A stretch of 64,000 nt of DNA from Dehalococcoidia bacterium. Its GTDB lineage: Bacteria; Chloroflexota; Dehalococcoidia; Lucifugimonadales; UBA826. Under the pieces are notes generated by a model, which saw only the letters and a list, made by a program, of their open reading frames with translations, made no database searches and had not been told where the DNA came from. Numbering within the stretch: position 1 is the stretch's first letter; every line of letters begins with the position of its first letter. Of the stretch, positions 8,252 through 17,899 are shown piece by piece. The DNA lies in contig JAPYSB010000003.1 of NCBI GenBank assembly GCA_029936675.1, positions 217,489 through 281,488 on the forward strand, written 5' to 3'. A program made the position numbers and the translations under genes.

Positions 8252-8280
8252 ATTTAACACCTTGAATGATTTCTTTTCAA
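8252..8280 (-). promoter_or_regulatory. Candidate promoter of the RAM-domain gene
   Basis: On the minus strand TTGAAA (8280-8275) and TTAAAT (8257-8252) are 17 bases apart, a standard sigma-70 arrangement. The ATG of the RAM-domain gene follows 7 bases later. Transcription would therefore start at or within a base of the start codon, which agrees with the absence of a ribosome-binding site. Confidence 0.42.
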
Positions 8281-8449
8281 TATGAATATCAATAAGTGAA
8301 TTCTATTTTGCTGGAAGAATCGGTGTCAATTAATAGGTGAATTTGATTTCAATTTTCTACCTTTATGGGAAATTAGTGTTCGGTTTTATATAATCGGTTT
8401 GTTTACCGTAGTTGAGAAGAAAAAATAAGGGTGATTTGGAGGCTTTCTC

Positions 8450-8929
8450 TTGTCCAATTCCGATCTTTTTAGGAAGGCGTGGGGCAGTTTTGCAACAGGG
8501 GTTTCTCTAATAACCACTGTTGAGGAAAATGGATCTGTTCATGGCATGACTGCTAATGGAATCGCTTCGGTTTCTCTTGAACCTATGTTAGCAATGGTAT
8601 GCGTGGGCCATTCTGCGAAAACCTACCCTATACTTGAATCAACCGGCAAATTTGGCATTAATATACTGGCTGAGAGCCAAAAAGCCATAGGCGAATATTA
8701 TGCCAAGTCAGATCCACCAACTGGCGTTATCAGCCCTGCAATATTTAGGTTCACCGAGGCCGGTACTCCTTTTTTGGAAGGATCACTTGCCTCAATGGAT
8801 TGCCAGGTTGTTAGTTCTCATAAGGAAGGAGATCATACGGTTTTCATTGGTGAGGTTTCGGAAATTGAAGTATCTGAAGGATCTCCGCTTTTGTTCTACA
8901 CTGGTAAATGGATGACCCTTACTCAATAG
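8450..8929 (+). CDS. Flavin reductase domain protein (HpaC/HsaB-like)
   Basis: A 159-residue flavin reductase-like protein: FATGVSLITTVEENGSVHGMTANGIASVSLEPMLAMVC is the typical N-terminal FMN-binding segment, and GDHTVFIGEV near residue 130 is the usual late strand. Such proteins reduce free FMN or FAD with NAD(P)H and hand it to a partner monooxygenase. The start is the TTG at 8450, supported by GGAGG seven bases upstream. It stands alone on the + strand; candidate partners in the window are the luciferase-fold monooxygenases and the HsaA-like flavoprotein at 22876. Which one it serves is unknown. Confidence 0.85.
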   Translation: MSNSDLFRKAWGSFATGVSLITTVEENGSVHGMTANGIASVSLEPMLAMVCVGHSAKTYPILESTGKFGINILAESQKAIGEYYAKSDPPTGVISPAIFRFTEAGTPFLEGSLASMDCQVVSSHKEGDHTVFIGEVSEIEVSEGSPLLFYTGKWMTLTQ

Positions 8930-8987
8930 CAGTAGGTATCGTGGTACCGCTAGATTCCTAGCTTATCAGTCTGGGAGCAGGTTGCTG

Positions 8988-9017
8988 TTGACAATGATTT
9001 TGTAGCTGACTTACCAT
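8988..9017 (+). promoter_or_regulatory. Candidate promoter of groES-groEL
   Basis: A perfect TTGACA (8988-8993) is followed after 17-18 bases by TTACCA/TACCAT (9011-9017), four of six -10 bases. This lies about 105 bases upstream of groES. No CIRCE element (TTAGCACTC inverted repeat) is visible in the 190 bases before groES, so HrcA-type control is not supported here. Confidence 0.4.
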
Positions 9018-9120
9018 TAACTGCGCTTTTTTTTTCATGGACTGTCTTAGTGTTGGAATAAGAAGCAGACCGGATTTCATATAAACAGGTTTTAATAAGT
9101 AGACTAGGAGGTTTATTTTC

Positions 9121-9414
9121 ATGACTACTTCTTTCAAACCGCTGGGTAACCGAGTAGTTGTGGAACCCTTGGAAGGCGAGGAGCAAATGAGCTCCGGAGG
9201 GATATACATACCCGATACAGCTAAAGAAAAGCCACAGGAAGGAACAATTGTTGCCGTAGGGCCTGGAAGGCTTACAGACGAAGGGGCTAGAGTGCCAATG
9301 GAATTGGAGGTCGGCGATAATGTCGTTTATTCCAAGTACGCCGGTACAGAGTACAAAGAAGGAGACATAGAATACCTAGTGCTTAGAGAAGACGATATTT
9401 TATTTAAGAAATAA
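9121..9414 (+). CDS. groS: Co-chaperonin GroES
   Basis: A 97-residue GroES: PLGNRVVVEPLEGEEQMSSGGIYIPDTAKEKPQEGTIVAVGPG contains the mobile loop (about residues 17-32), and the YAGTEYKEGDIEYLVLREDDILF ending is standard. It forms the seven-fold lid of the GroEL chamber. AGGAGG lies about ten bases upstream of the ATG. groEL follows after 56 bases in the same operon. Confidence 0.97.
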   Translation: MTTSFKPLGNRVVVEPLEGEEQMSSGGIYIPDTAKEKPQEGTIVAVGPGRLTDEGARVPMELEVGDNVVYSKYAGTEYKEGDIEYLVLREDDILFKK

Positions 9415-9470
9415 TAAGACGAATGATTAATGAAATTAACATTTGTAACTGAAAAAAGTAGGAGGGAGTA

Positions 9471-11081
9471 ATGGCAAAACAGCTGACTTTCAGTGAAGAA
9501 GCCAGAGCTGCGATGAAACGTGGTATCGATACCATGGCGGATACTGTTGGGGTTACTTTGGGCCCAAGGGGTCGTAATGTCGTCTTGGATAAGAAGTTTG
9601 GACCACCACAGGTTTGTAGCGATGGGGTGACCATTGCGAAAGAAATCGAATTAGAAGACGCCTTTGAAAACATGGGCGCACAACTTCTCAAAGAAGCTGC
9701 TAGCAAAACCAATGATGTAGCAGGGGATGGAACTACAACTGCCACAGTATTGGCACAGGCTATCATCCATGAGGGTTTTAAAAACATAGCTGCTGGGGCG
9801 AATCCAATGGCTATTAAAAGAGGAATAGATAAGAGTGTTGAAACGTTGAGGACTGCTGTTCAAGGCATGTCAACCCCAGTTGAAGGAAGAGTACAGATTG
9901 GCCAAGTAGCCTCCTTGTCTGCCCACGACGACGACATGGGAAATCTTATAGCTGACGTGATGGAGAAGGTTGGTAAAGACGGTGTAATCACCGTTGAAGA
10001 ATCGAAGGGCCTTGATTACGAACAGGAATTCGTTGAAGGAATGCAGATTGACCGGGGATATATATCCCCTTACTTCATAACGGATCAAGACCGCATGGAA
10101 TCAGCCATTGAGGACCCTTACATACTCATCACAGATAAGAAGGTTTCGGCTGTATCTGATTTGCTGCCAGCACTAGAAAAAGTTCTACAGATAGGCAAGA
10201 ACGTTATTATCATAGCTGAAGATATTGAAGGTGAGGCATTAGCCACCTTAGTGGTCAATAAATTGCGAGGTACTTTGAACGTACTTGCTGTCAAGGCTCC
10301 TGGTTTTGGCGATCGCAGGAAGGCCATGTTGGAAGATATGGCTATTTTGACGGGAGGGGTTGTAATTAGCGAAGAGATCGGGAGAAAGTTGGATTCAGTG
10401 ACAGTTGAGGACCTTGGACGTGCACGCAGAGTTGTTGCTAGCAAAGAAGACACCACCTTTGTGGAAGGTCATGGTGATGAGAGCCAGATTAAGGGAAGGA
10501 TAAATCAGATTAGAGCCCAGATAGAGGAAACTACTTCTGACTTCGACCAGGAAAAACTTCAAGAAAGGCTTGCTAAGTTGTCAGGTGGTGTCGCCATAAT
10601 AAAGGTTGGCGCTGCTACGGAAGTGGAGCTGAAAGAAAAGAAGAACCGAGTTGAAGATGCCCTGTCAGCAACTAGGGCTGCAGTAGAAGAAGGTATTGTT
10701 CCTGGTGGTGGACTGGCCTTGGTTCGAGCACGTGAGTCTCTAGATAGTGTAGAACTCAATGGAGATGAACAAACCGGAGTCAATATACTGAAAGCGGCTC
10801 TAACAAAACCCCTTATGCTGATTTCTGAGAATACGGGTGTTTCGGGAGAGGTCATTTTGGCCGAAACCCTGAAAGGGGAAGCCGACTATGGATACGATGC
10901 AGAAACGGGGGTATACGGGAACTTATTAGAACTAGGGATCATGGACCCAGCAAAAGTTACTAGAGCTGCTATTGAAAATGCATCTAGCGTTGCTGCGATG
11001 GTTCTGACTACAGAATCCTTGATAAGTGATATTCCGGAAGCATCCCCACCGGCACCAGCAATGCCTCCGATGGATTACTAA
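9471..11081 (+). CDS. groL: Chaperonin GroEL
   Basis: A 536-residue chaperonin with full-length equatorial, intermediate and apical domains. The ATP-binding segments [16 protein letters not shown] (about residues 28-43) and [15 protein letters not shown] (about 84-98) are intact, as are [13 protein letters not shown] and the late [14 protein letters not shown]. The C-terminus ends in a short Pro/Ala/Met-rich stretch ([11 protein letters not shown]) instead of the GGM repeats of many homologues, as in some other Chloroflexi. AGGAGG precedes the ATG. It is the last gene of the groESL operon, with a terminator 22 bases after the stop. Confidence 0.97.
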   Translation: MAKQLTFSEEARAAMKRGIDTMADTVGVTLGPRGRNVVLDKKFGPPQVCSDGVTIAKEIELEDAFENMGAQLLKEAASKTNDVAGDGTTTATVLAQAIIHEGFKNIAAGANPMAIKRGIDKSVETLRTAVQGMSTPVEGRVQIGQVASLSAHDDDMGNLIADVMEKVGKDGVITVEESKGLDYEQEFVEGMQIDRGYISPYFITDQDRMESAIEDPYILITDKKVSAVSDLLPALEKVLQIGKNVIIIAEDIEGEALATLVVNKLRGTLNVLAVKAPGFGDRRKAMLEDMAILTGGVVISEEIGRKLDSVTVEDLGRARRVVASKEDTTFVEGHGDESQIKGRINQIRAQIEETTSDFDQEKLQERLAKLSGGVAIIKVGAATEVELKEKKNRVEDALSATRAAVEEGIVPGGGLALVRARESLDSVELNGDEQTGVNILKAALTKPLMLISENTGVSGEVILAETLKGEADYGYDAETGVYGNLLELGIMDPAKVTRAAIENASSVAAMVLTTESLISDIPEASPPAPAMPPMDY

Positions 11082-11102
11082 GAGAAAAGACACTTAGAAC
11101 TT

Positions 11103-11137
11103 AAAAAGGTCTCCAGATTGTTCTGGGGGCCTTTTTT
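11103..11137 (+). terminator. Rho-independent terminator of groES-groEL
   Basis: An inverted repeat (AAAAGGTCTCCAGA / TTCTGGGGGCCTTTT, including G-U pairs, three-base loop) is followed by a run of six T ending at 11137. It starts about 22 bases past the groEL stop codon. Confidence 0.85.
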
Positions 11138-11170
11138 CTGCGATTGACCCTGGATTTCTATCCCCATACC

Positions 11171-11201
11171 TTGCGCACCGAGATACATTTGGCACTATAA
11201 T
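11171..11201 (+). promoter_or_regulatory. Candidate promoter of dnaE
   Basis: A perfect TATAAT (11196-11201) lies about 95 bases before the dnaE start, with TTGCGC (11171-11176, three of six -35 bases) upstream at a long 19-base spacing. The -10 is strong and the -35 weak. It lies after the groEL terminator, where a new promoter is needed. Confidence 0.38.
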
Positions 11202-11295
11202 CACTTGGTACTGGCATCGTAAGCCCAAAGTAAATCATCTGATTGGCCTTCTTTCCAGTAACCGGACCTATAAATCACTTCTAAAGGTAGTTCAC

Positions 11296-14200
11296 TTGTT
11301 CACACATCTTCACGTGCATACGGAATACAGCATGTTGGACGGATTGGCAAGATTGGACCCTTTAGTTCATAAGGCTGCGTCCCTAGGCATGAAAAGTTTG
11401 GCCATAACCGATCATGGAGGTCTTTATGGCGCAGTCGATTTTTACCGGAAAGCCAAGAAAAGCGGGGTAAAACCAATAATCGGCTGTGAGATGTATGTTG
11501 CAACGGGAAGCCGCTTTGATCGAAACCCATCCGATAAAATACACCATCTGACAGTTCTCGCAAAAGATGCCACTGGCTATAAAAACCTAGTTAAATTGGT
11601 TACAGCCTCACATTTGGAAGGCTATTACAAGCGGCCTAGAGTGGACAGAGAACTACTTGAAGCTCATTCATCTGGACTAGCAGTATTGTCAGGCTGCCCG
11701 AGTGGAGAGGTTCCCTGGTTGATTGCGCAGGGACGGTACGATGAGGCGAAGGAGGTATCTGGATGGTATAAGGAGGTCTTTGGCGCTTATTTTTTGGAAC
11801 TGATGCAACATGGTGGTGTTCCTGAATTGCCGGAAATAAACAAAGGTTTGTTACGACTAAATACTGAAACACAAATTCCATTGGTCGCCACGAATGATTC
11901 TCATTATGTGGAGAGGCAAAATGCCATTGATCATGAGGTTCTACTATGTATTCAAACAAATACCAACATTCATGATGAGAGGAGGATGAGATTCGAGGAA
12001 GATTCTTATCATCTAAAAACACATGATGAGATGACGTTACTTTTTCCTGACTCTCCTGATGCCATTGCCAATACTGAAATGGTTGCGGAGATGTGTGAAT
12101 TGGAATTGGATTTTTCCCAAGCAAGGCTGCCCGAATTTCCTGTGCCCAGTGGTATGACCGCTGATCAATATTTGGCCGAAATATGCTGGAAAGGATATGA
12201 AGAAAAAGTCCAACATAAAACTCAAGAATATAAAGCGCGACTTGAATACGAATTGAAAGTAATAGAGCAGACAAGCTTTCCGGATTACTTCCTAGTCGTT
12301 TGGGATATCGCTAAATTTGTTAGAGAGAATGAAATATTTTTTACAGTCAGAGGCAGTGCCGCTGCAAGTCTTGTACTTTACTGTTTAGGTGTGACTGATG
12401 TTGATCCAATGCCATTCAAATTAGTCTTCGAAAGATTTTTGAATATCGAGCGGAAGGAAATGCCAGATATCGATATGGATTTCCAGGATGATCGTCGTCA
12501 GGAAGTGATCAATTACTGTTCGAGTCGCTACGGTAGAGAACACGTAGCACATATCATCACGTTTGGCACCTTTGGGGCTCGTCAATCAATTAGGGATGCA
12601 GGCCGGGCTTTGGGTATGTCTTTGGAAAGCGTTGACAGAGTCGCAAAGATGATTCCAGAAAGGCTTAATATAGATTTGGAATCCTCTATAGTTGAGAGCC
12701 AAGAGCTTAACAATGTTTACCAGACGAGTTCCGATGTCAAAAAACTTATGGACACGGCTAGACAACTTGAAGGAGTCACTAGGCACAAAAGCCTTCATGC
12801 CGCTGGGGTGGTTATCTCAAAAGAACCTTTGAATGATGTTGTACCTTTGGAATTCACTTCACGCGGGGACGATGAAGGTGCAGTTATGACTCAGTATTCC
12901 ATGGAACCAGTAGCAGCTTTAGGCCTTCTAAAAATGGATTTTTTAGGTCTTGTAAATTTAACGGTATTGGACGAGACTCTTAAACTTATAAAGCTTAATC
13001 ACGGTATAGATTTAACGCTTCAACTAATACCCTTAGACGATAAGATGACCTTTGATATGTTGTCTAGGGGTGAGACTGTTGGTGTGTTTCAGCTAGAAAG
13101 CTCTGGGATGACTCGCCACATTAAAGAATTGAAACCCTCTACACTTGGCGACGTTGCTGCAATGATTGCTTTGTTCCGGCCGGGTCCGATGGATCATATA
13201 GGTACTTTTATTGATGGAAAACATGGTCGTAAAAAAGTTACTTACATACATCCCGCTATGGAGGAAATACTAGAAGAAACTTATGGGGTTATTGTGTACC
13301 AGGATCAGGTACTTCATATTGCCAGGGAATTTGCAGGTTACTCATTAGGAGAGGCAGACATCGTGAGAAAGGCCATGGGTAAAAAAGACCCAGAAATTAT
13401 GGCCGAAGAGAAGACAAAATTTATAACAGGATCGCTAGATAAGGGCCATCCCGAATCCTTAGCAATTGAAGTGTTTGATTTAATTGAACCTTTTGCAGGA
13501 TATGCTTTTAATAAGGCGCATAGCGTTAGTTATGGGATGGTGTCATATTGGACAGCCTATATGAAAGCCAATTACCCAGCGGAATACATGGCCTCATTTA
13601 TGAATTCATATATGGACAAAAAGGATCGTCTGATCGCGGCTGTAGCAGATTGTCGCAGGATGGGAATTGAAATATTAGCCCCAGATATAAACAGAAGCTA
13701 TTCGAAGTTTACCATTGAAGAGAACTCGGAATCTGGAAAGGCAATAAGATTTGGGTTGGCAGCAATTAAAAATATAGGCTCCGAAGCATTAAGATCATTT
13801 TTGGATTCACGAGATCAAAATGGCCCTTATGAAAGCTTAGAGCAGTTATGTCATGATGGGGATATTGGTTCACTGAATAGGAAAGCCATTGAATGTTTGG
13901 TGATGTCAGGGGCCTTCGATAGTTTCGGGGATCGTACTGGCTTATTAGAAGTAGGCGATCGCATTAGTTCCTTAGCCCAAGATGAGGCTAACATACGGAA
14001 TTCTAATCAGACGACAATGTTTGAAATGTTAGGGGATTCAGTAAATAGTGCCTTGTCGTCGATAGACATACCTTTTACATCTACCTCGGATCACCAGAAA
14101 AGACTTTGGGAGGTCGAATTGATGGGTATTAGCATTTCGGGTGCAGGTAATCTTGGGAAACTACTTGGTGGGTTTGGGAAAGATGTCTCTGTCATGTTGA

Positions 14201-14862
14201 CACAATTGCAGGGTGGAAGCTCCTCAAGATCCACAGTGCTGGCTGGGCAGATTTCCACAGTGGTTGATAGGTTCACGAGGGATAACAGGCCGTTTAAGGT
14301 GGTAAATATTGAAGTTTTAGATGGAAGTTTGGAGGCAGTAGTATGGGAGGATGTCCTTAATAAAACTGCAGAATTATGGGAGCCGGGACGAATAATTAAA
14401 ATGAAAGGAAATCTGAGAGAAAGAGATGGAGAAGTGACAATTAGTGTGACTGAAGCAAATGAGATTAATTTAGATAAAGCTTTTAATAATGTGGATACTA
14501 CGGATGCTAACTCCAATGAGAATGGGTCGATTTTGCACAACAGTGCCCCAATGAAAAATATAAATGGTAGCGGGGATTACCCTAATCAACCAGAGTCGCC
14601 CGCCAATAGAAAAAAACTCATTTTATCTATACGGGAATCTAATAACACAACCAACGATCAAATGCTCCTTGACGATATCAAGAGACTGCTTCTGAGTGCC
14701 TCAGGGAATGATGAGGTTGGCCTCGAGATTGAGACGGAATCTTCTGTGGTAGTGATGGAGTGGCCCCCAGTAAAAATTAATGCAACCCCTGAATTAGAGT
14801 CAAAGCTTTCGGCTTTAGTTGGACCAACAGGTAAGGTGACCATTCAGAGCTTAATGTTTTGA
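11296..14862 (+). CDS. dnaE: DNA polymerase III subunit alpha (DnaE)
   Basis: The replicative polymerase, 1188 residues. The N-terminal PHP domain begins at once (HLHVHTEYSMLDG, ITDHGGLYG). The palm carries PDIDMDFQDDRR (catalytic Asp pair near residues 394-396) and a third Asp in LLKMDFLGL (about 548). The HhH and beta-clamp regions follow, and near residues 980-1060 is the OB-fold (TVLAGQISTVVDRF...). The last ~100 residues are low-complexity, then a terminal domain. Start is a TTG with a weak AAGG. It overlaps ogt, on the other strand, by 12 bases at the 3' end. Standard DnaE1-type length; no intein. Confidence 0.95.
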   Translation: MFTHLHVHTEYSMLDGLARLDPLVHKAASLGMKSLAITDHGGLYGAVDFYRKAKKSGVKPIIGCEMYVATGSRFDRNPSDKIHHLTVLAKDATGYKNLVKLVTASHLEGYYKRPRVDRELLEAHSSGLAVLSGCPSGEVPWLIAQGRYDEAKEVSGWYKEVFGAYFLELMQHGGVPELPEINKGLLRLNTETQIPLVATNDSHYVERQNAIDHEVLLCIQTNTNIHDERRMRFEEDSYHLKTHDEMTLLFPDSPDAIANTEMVAEMCELELDFSQARLPEFPVPSGMTADQYLAEICWKGYEEKVQHKTQEYKARLEYELKVIEQTSFPDYFLVVWDIAKFVRENEIFFTVRGSAAASLVLYCLGVTDVDPMPFKLVFERFLNIERKEMPDIDMDFQDDRRQEVINYCSSRYGREHVAHIITFGTFGARQSIRDAGRALGMSLESVDRVAKMIPERLNIDLESSIVESQELNNVYQTSSDVKKLMDTARQLEGVTRHKSLHAAGVVISKEPLNDVVPLEFTSRGDDEGAVMTQYSMEPVAALGLLKMDFLGLVNLTVLDETLKLIKLNHGIDLTLQLIPLDDKMTFDMLSRGETVGVFQLESSGMTRHIKELKPSTLGDVAAMIALFRPGPMDHIGTFIDGKHGRKKVTYIHPAMEEILEETYGVIVYQDQVLHIAREFAGYSLGEADIVRKAMGKKDPEIMAEEKTKFITGSLDKGHPESLAIEVFDLIEPFAGYAFNKAHSVSYGMVSYWTAYMKANYPAEYMASFMNSYMDKKDRLIAAVADCRRMGIEILAPDINRSYSKFTIEENSESGKAIRFGLAAIKNIGSEALRSFLDSRDQNGPYESLEQLCHDGDIGSLNRKAIECLVMSGAFDSFGDRTGLLEVGDRISSLAQDEANIRNSNQTTMFEMLGDSVNSALSSIDIPFTSTSDHQKRLWEVELMGISISGAGNLGKLLGGFGKDVSVMLTQLQGGSSSRSTVLAGQISTVVDRFTRDNRPFKVVNIEVLDGSLEAVVWEDVLNKTAELWEPGRIIKMKGNLRERDGEVTISVTEANEINLDKAFNNVDTTDANSNENGSILHNSAPMKNINGSGDYPNQPESPANRKKLILSIRESNNTTNDQMLLDDIKRLLLSASGNDEVGLEIETESSVVVMEWPPVKINATPELESKLSALVGPTGKVTIQSLMF

Positions 14863-15381
14863 AATATAGTGTTTTTCTAGTTCCAACAGCTCCAATTTTA
14901 GATCAAGTCTAGTTTTGCCTTTTCCAAAACCGGTCAAATTACCGTTTGCGCCAATCACCCTATGGCAAGGAATTATTAGAGTAATTTTGTTGTTTGCCAT
15001 TGCTTGACCTACCGCCCTTGAGGCTTTTGGACTACCGCCTTTCTCAGCTACCCATTTGTATGATTGAGTACTGCCGACCCCTATGGACCTGCAGATGGAC
15101 CATGCTGTTTTATAAAAACGAGGTGCTGTGGATATATCAAGGGTAATGTCTTGAAGTGAATAATTTTGGCCATCCAAGTACTCGTGGAGCTTTTCTATTT
15201 CTTTAGAAAACAAATTTGTTGTTTCCAGATGCTTTGAGTTCCACCCTTTGATTTCTTGCATACATTTAGATTCTTGTTTTTCTGGCAACGAACATCGGGT
15301 TATCCCTTGTTCGCTTCTCTCTAAAGCTATCCAACCAAAAGAGGTCTTGAATTTCGTGTTATATAGGCTATCTGTTTTCAT
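14851..15381 (-). CDS. ogt: Methylated-DNA--[protein]-cysteine S-methyltransferase
   Basis: A suicide repair protein that removes O6-alkyl groups from guanine. The active-site IIPCHRVIGANGNLTGFGKG is intact, with the acceptor Cys in PCHR and the preceding helix-turn-helix (SPKASRAVGQAMANN). I use the ATG at 15381 (176 residues), which overlaps the end of the upstream transglutaminase gene by 14 bases; a TTG at 15414 would extend it by 11 residues with no better signal. The overlap suggests translational coupling to the MoxR operon. At its 3' end it overlaps the dnaE terminus in convergent orientation. Confidence 0.9.
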   Translation of the reverse strand: MKTDSLYNTKFKTSFGWIALERSEQGITRCSLPEKQESKCMQEIKGWNSKHLETTNLFSKEIEKLHEYLDGQNYSLQDITLDISTAPRFYKTAWSICRSIGVGSTQSYKWVAEKGGSPKASRAVGQAMANNKITLIIPCHRVIGANGNLTGFGKGKTRLDLKLELLELEKHYISKH

Positions 15382-17899
15382 TTTTCTGAGCCCATTTGAA
15401 AAAACGTCCTGCAATTTCCCTCCAAAGGTAATTTCTAATTGTCTTCCAACAGGTATCCAAGTTTTCAGAATACGGAGATTGGGTTGAATACTTTTCCTTC
15501 ATAAGAGCATAAGCGATAGTGTATATTTCTGTGCGGATACGTGGATATCTAGTTGACAGTTTTAAAGAAAACTCACCTATAGTTTGGTACTTATTTTTCG
15601 ATGCTCCAGCCAATGCTCCAATCCTGTACATTTTAATGGTAACCCTTTCTGCTTGGGACAAGCCAGATAGTCCGTATTGCCAGAATGTAATGAGGATAGA
15701 GGACAAAACCACAGTAGAAAATATAATTGATAAAGGTAATAAAATCGATTTTTTAAGTATAAAATATATACTCCCTGTGGTGTTTTCACTAACTTTTCCT
15801 TTCGGACCTAGTTCGTCATAAAAATCATCCGGTAATTTGGGGTAATCCCCATCCTTATAAACACTGCCCGATCGTATGAAGGACGAGGGAGTTTTTTCTC
15901 GATGGAGTCTTGAGTATTTACTCCAATTAGGGGTTGGTTCGAAATCAATCCATCCATAGTCGGGGAAATATACTTGCACCCACCCATGGCTGTCAGAATC
16001 TTTAATGATTGATGAATCTTCATCTGGGAAATACGTTCCTGAAGAATATCCAGTAACTAATCGCGCCGGAATTCCTGCGGTTCTAAGCATTACAGTCATG
16101 GCTGAAGCAAAATAATCGCTGTAACCAGTTTGGCTGGTGAATAGAAAATGTTCTACCCCGTCAGCTCCGGTGGGCGGTGTAGATATTTTATGGGAATATT
16201 GGTAGTCGCCGTTGCGAAGGTGCTCTTCTATTGCCACTGCTTTGTCGTATGGATTTGCTTTCCCCGATGTGATCTGTGTAGTCATGTCATATATTCTTCT
16301 AGGCATACCTTCTGGTAACTGGAGATAATGATCTTGAATAAAGCCGTGGTATATTTGGCCAGCAGTCTTGAGTTCCTCTGGGCTGGATACTGATATAGAT
16401 GAAACCATCATCAATTGCTTGTTAGCGGGGACTTGACGAGCCAATTTCCAATTGACTATATCTAAATTTAGAGGTGCAGTTCGAGTTAAATTTATTTTCT
16501 CGGTACCATTATTGGTTGATGATGTGTTTATATATTTGTATTCGCTAGGAAGTTGTGATAACAGAAATTTCTCAAAGTTATTATTACGAATATCAGTTGT
16601 GTATTTCTGCAAAAAGTTTTCTATATCCAACTCGAACTGCTGCAAGTCAGAAGGTAAATAACCATCGATGTTGTGGTCCCCAACCTCAATTTCGAATGTT
16701 TTGGGTTTGAGGGATTCCAAGGCTATTGATTCACTTACACTGGAAATGTTGCCTCCAGCAAAGAATTGGTCCGACGGAAATGACATCTCTATACGTTGAC
16801 TGACCGACTTTGTTGATTGTAAGCCCGCTGTATTGTCGAATTTAGAATACTTATCTAGATCAATGGTATGAGTTTCGCCAGATATCCAGCCTTCATGCGT
16901 GTATGTATTATACGTGCGTGAAACCCAATAATTAGGATAATCAGATTTGGTCGTTAAAACGGCTTCTTCCCGAAATGAAATAGATCCAATAAAGGGTAAA
17001 AATTTACCAAAAAACCTACCATTTTGCTGTGTTCTAGAAGGTACACTGCCGAGAAGGCGAGCGAATTCATTTTCAATCATTGCTACGGGCTCTCTCGCTG
17101 CTTTCCACGTGTCTGCAATTGGCCTTGAAACATATATTTTTAATGGTATTGCTGTGGAAATAATCAGTATGGCTATGCTATACCAAATTGCAGAGTTTAA
17201 AGTTAGCCACCCGTCCAATTTACTGAAAGACGTTCCATTCTTAGACCACTCACTTCTTTGTTTCACAGTGGTTATATGTGTTATTAGAATCATAGCCGTG
17301 AAAGCATATAGATAGAACCTGGAACTGTACTCCTCAGGCAAGAAACTTAAACAGGTTAATATAGACACTCCATTAAGGACAATCGAGATCCAAATGTTGT
17401 TATGCCTAAAAATAAACCAGGACGAGGCATAGCCCAATAGCCAGGTCAGACTTAGGAGGAAAATGGTGTAAGGAATCAAGTCGGTACTTATCCCATCGGT
17501 GGTCGCTATACCATACCAATAGTCCAGACGTAATTTCAGCTCAGAAATTTTTTCGTCCAGGGGCATATTTTTTATGAGAGTTAGGGTGTTATGCAGTACA
17601 AGTATTGTTCCAATCAAAAATGAAATCAAATGAATCAATATTGAGTGCAGCTTTATTCGATGAAGGAAGAGAGGAAATAGGCTTGAAATTAGTATCATGG
17701 TGTATATACCAGGAGTTTCTACCCAATTCCCTATCACTACTATATCAGCAGTGCAAAGAAGAGAAAGTAAAAGAATTACGTATAATGTTATACCTTGTTC
17801 AGGTATAAGGACTTTCGAATTGGTTACTACATTCGTCCACCTAGTTGGGGTTAATTGTTGAGGTTTTAATAATTCGGAAATACGGACTTCTTTAATCAT
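15368..17899 (-). CDS. Transglutaminase-like membrane protein (TgpA/DUF3488 type), catalytic Cys replaced by Ser
   Basis: An 843-residue membrane protein: several helices in the first ~250 residues, then an extracytoplasmic region with a transglutaminase core, one more helix near residue 735, and a C-terminal DUF4129-like cytoplasmic tail. The core reads GYSDYFASAMTVMLRTAGIPARLVTGY: the position normally held by the catalytic Cys is Ser594 (AGC codon). His638 (DSHGW) is present, and the Asp site is Glu654 (DFEPTP). It overlaps the DUF58 gene by 4 bases (ATGA) in the MoxR-DUF58-transglutaminase operon. Either a serine-based enzyme or a non-catalytic binding protein. Confidence 0.85.
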   Translation of the reverse strand: MIKEVRISELLKPQQLTPTRWTNVVTNSKVLIPEQGITLYVILLLSLLCTADIVVIGNWVETPGIYTMILISSLFPLFLHRIKLHSILIHLISFLIGTILVLHNTLTLIKNMPLDEKISELKLRLDYWYGIATTDGISTDLIPYTIFLLSLTWLLGYASSWFIFRHNNIWISIVLNGVSILTCLSFLPEEYSSRFYLYAFTAMILITHITTVKQRSEWSKNGTSFSKLDGWLTLNSAIWYSIAILIISTAIPLKIYVSRPIADTWKAAREPVAMIENEFARLLGSVPSRTQQNGRFFGKFLPFIGSISFREEAVLTTKSDYPNYWVSRTYNTYTHEGWISGETHTIDLDKYSKFDNTAGLQSTKSVSQRIEMSFPSDQFFAGGNISSVSESIALESLKPKTFEIEVGDHNIDGYLPSDLQQFELDIENFLQKYTTDIRNNNFEKFLLSQLPSEYKYINTSSTNNGTEKINLTRTAPLNLDIVNWKLARQVPANKQLMMVSSISVSSPEELKTAGQIYHGFIQDHYLQLPEGMPRRIYDMTTQITSGKANPYDKAVAIEEHLRNGDYQYSHKISTPPTGADGVEHFLFTSQTGYSDYFASAMTVMLRTAGIPARLVTGYSSGTYFPDEDSSIIKDSDSHGWVQVYFPDYGWIDFEPTPNWSKYSRLHREKTPSSFIRSGSVYKDGDYPKLPDDFYDELGPKGKVSENTTGSIYFILKKSILLPLSIIFSTVVLSSILITFWQYGLSGLSQAERVTIKMYRIGALAGASKNKYQTIGEFSLKLSTRYPRIRTEIYTIAYALMKEKYSTQSPYSENLDTCWKTIRNYLWREIAGRFFKWAQKNENR

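Noticed and set aside
8930-9120. CIRCE element for HrcA control of groES-groEL
   Set aside because: No TTAGCACTC-type inverted repeat is visible; only a GCTAG/CTAGC 5-bp repeat (8949-8962) without T run.
9404-9787. Minus-strand open frame opposite the start of groEL
   Set aside because: It mirrors conserved GroEL codons; low-complexity Ser/Ala composition and lack of signals show it is a shadow.
11636-12274. Long open frame of about 212 codons on the minus strand inside dnaE
   Set aside because: It lies wholly opposite the polymerase coding frame, has no ribosome-binding site, and its translation has no recognisable motif. It is a shadow of dnaE.
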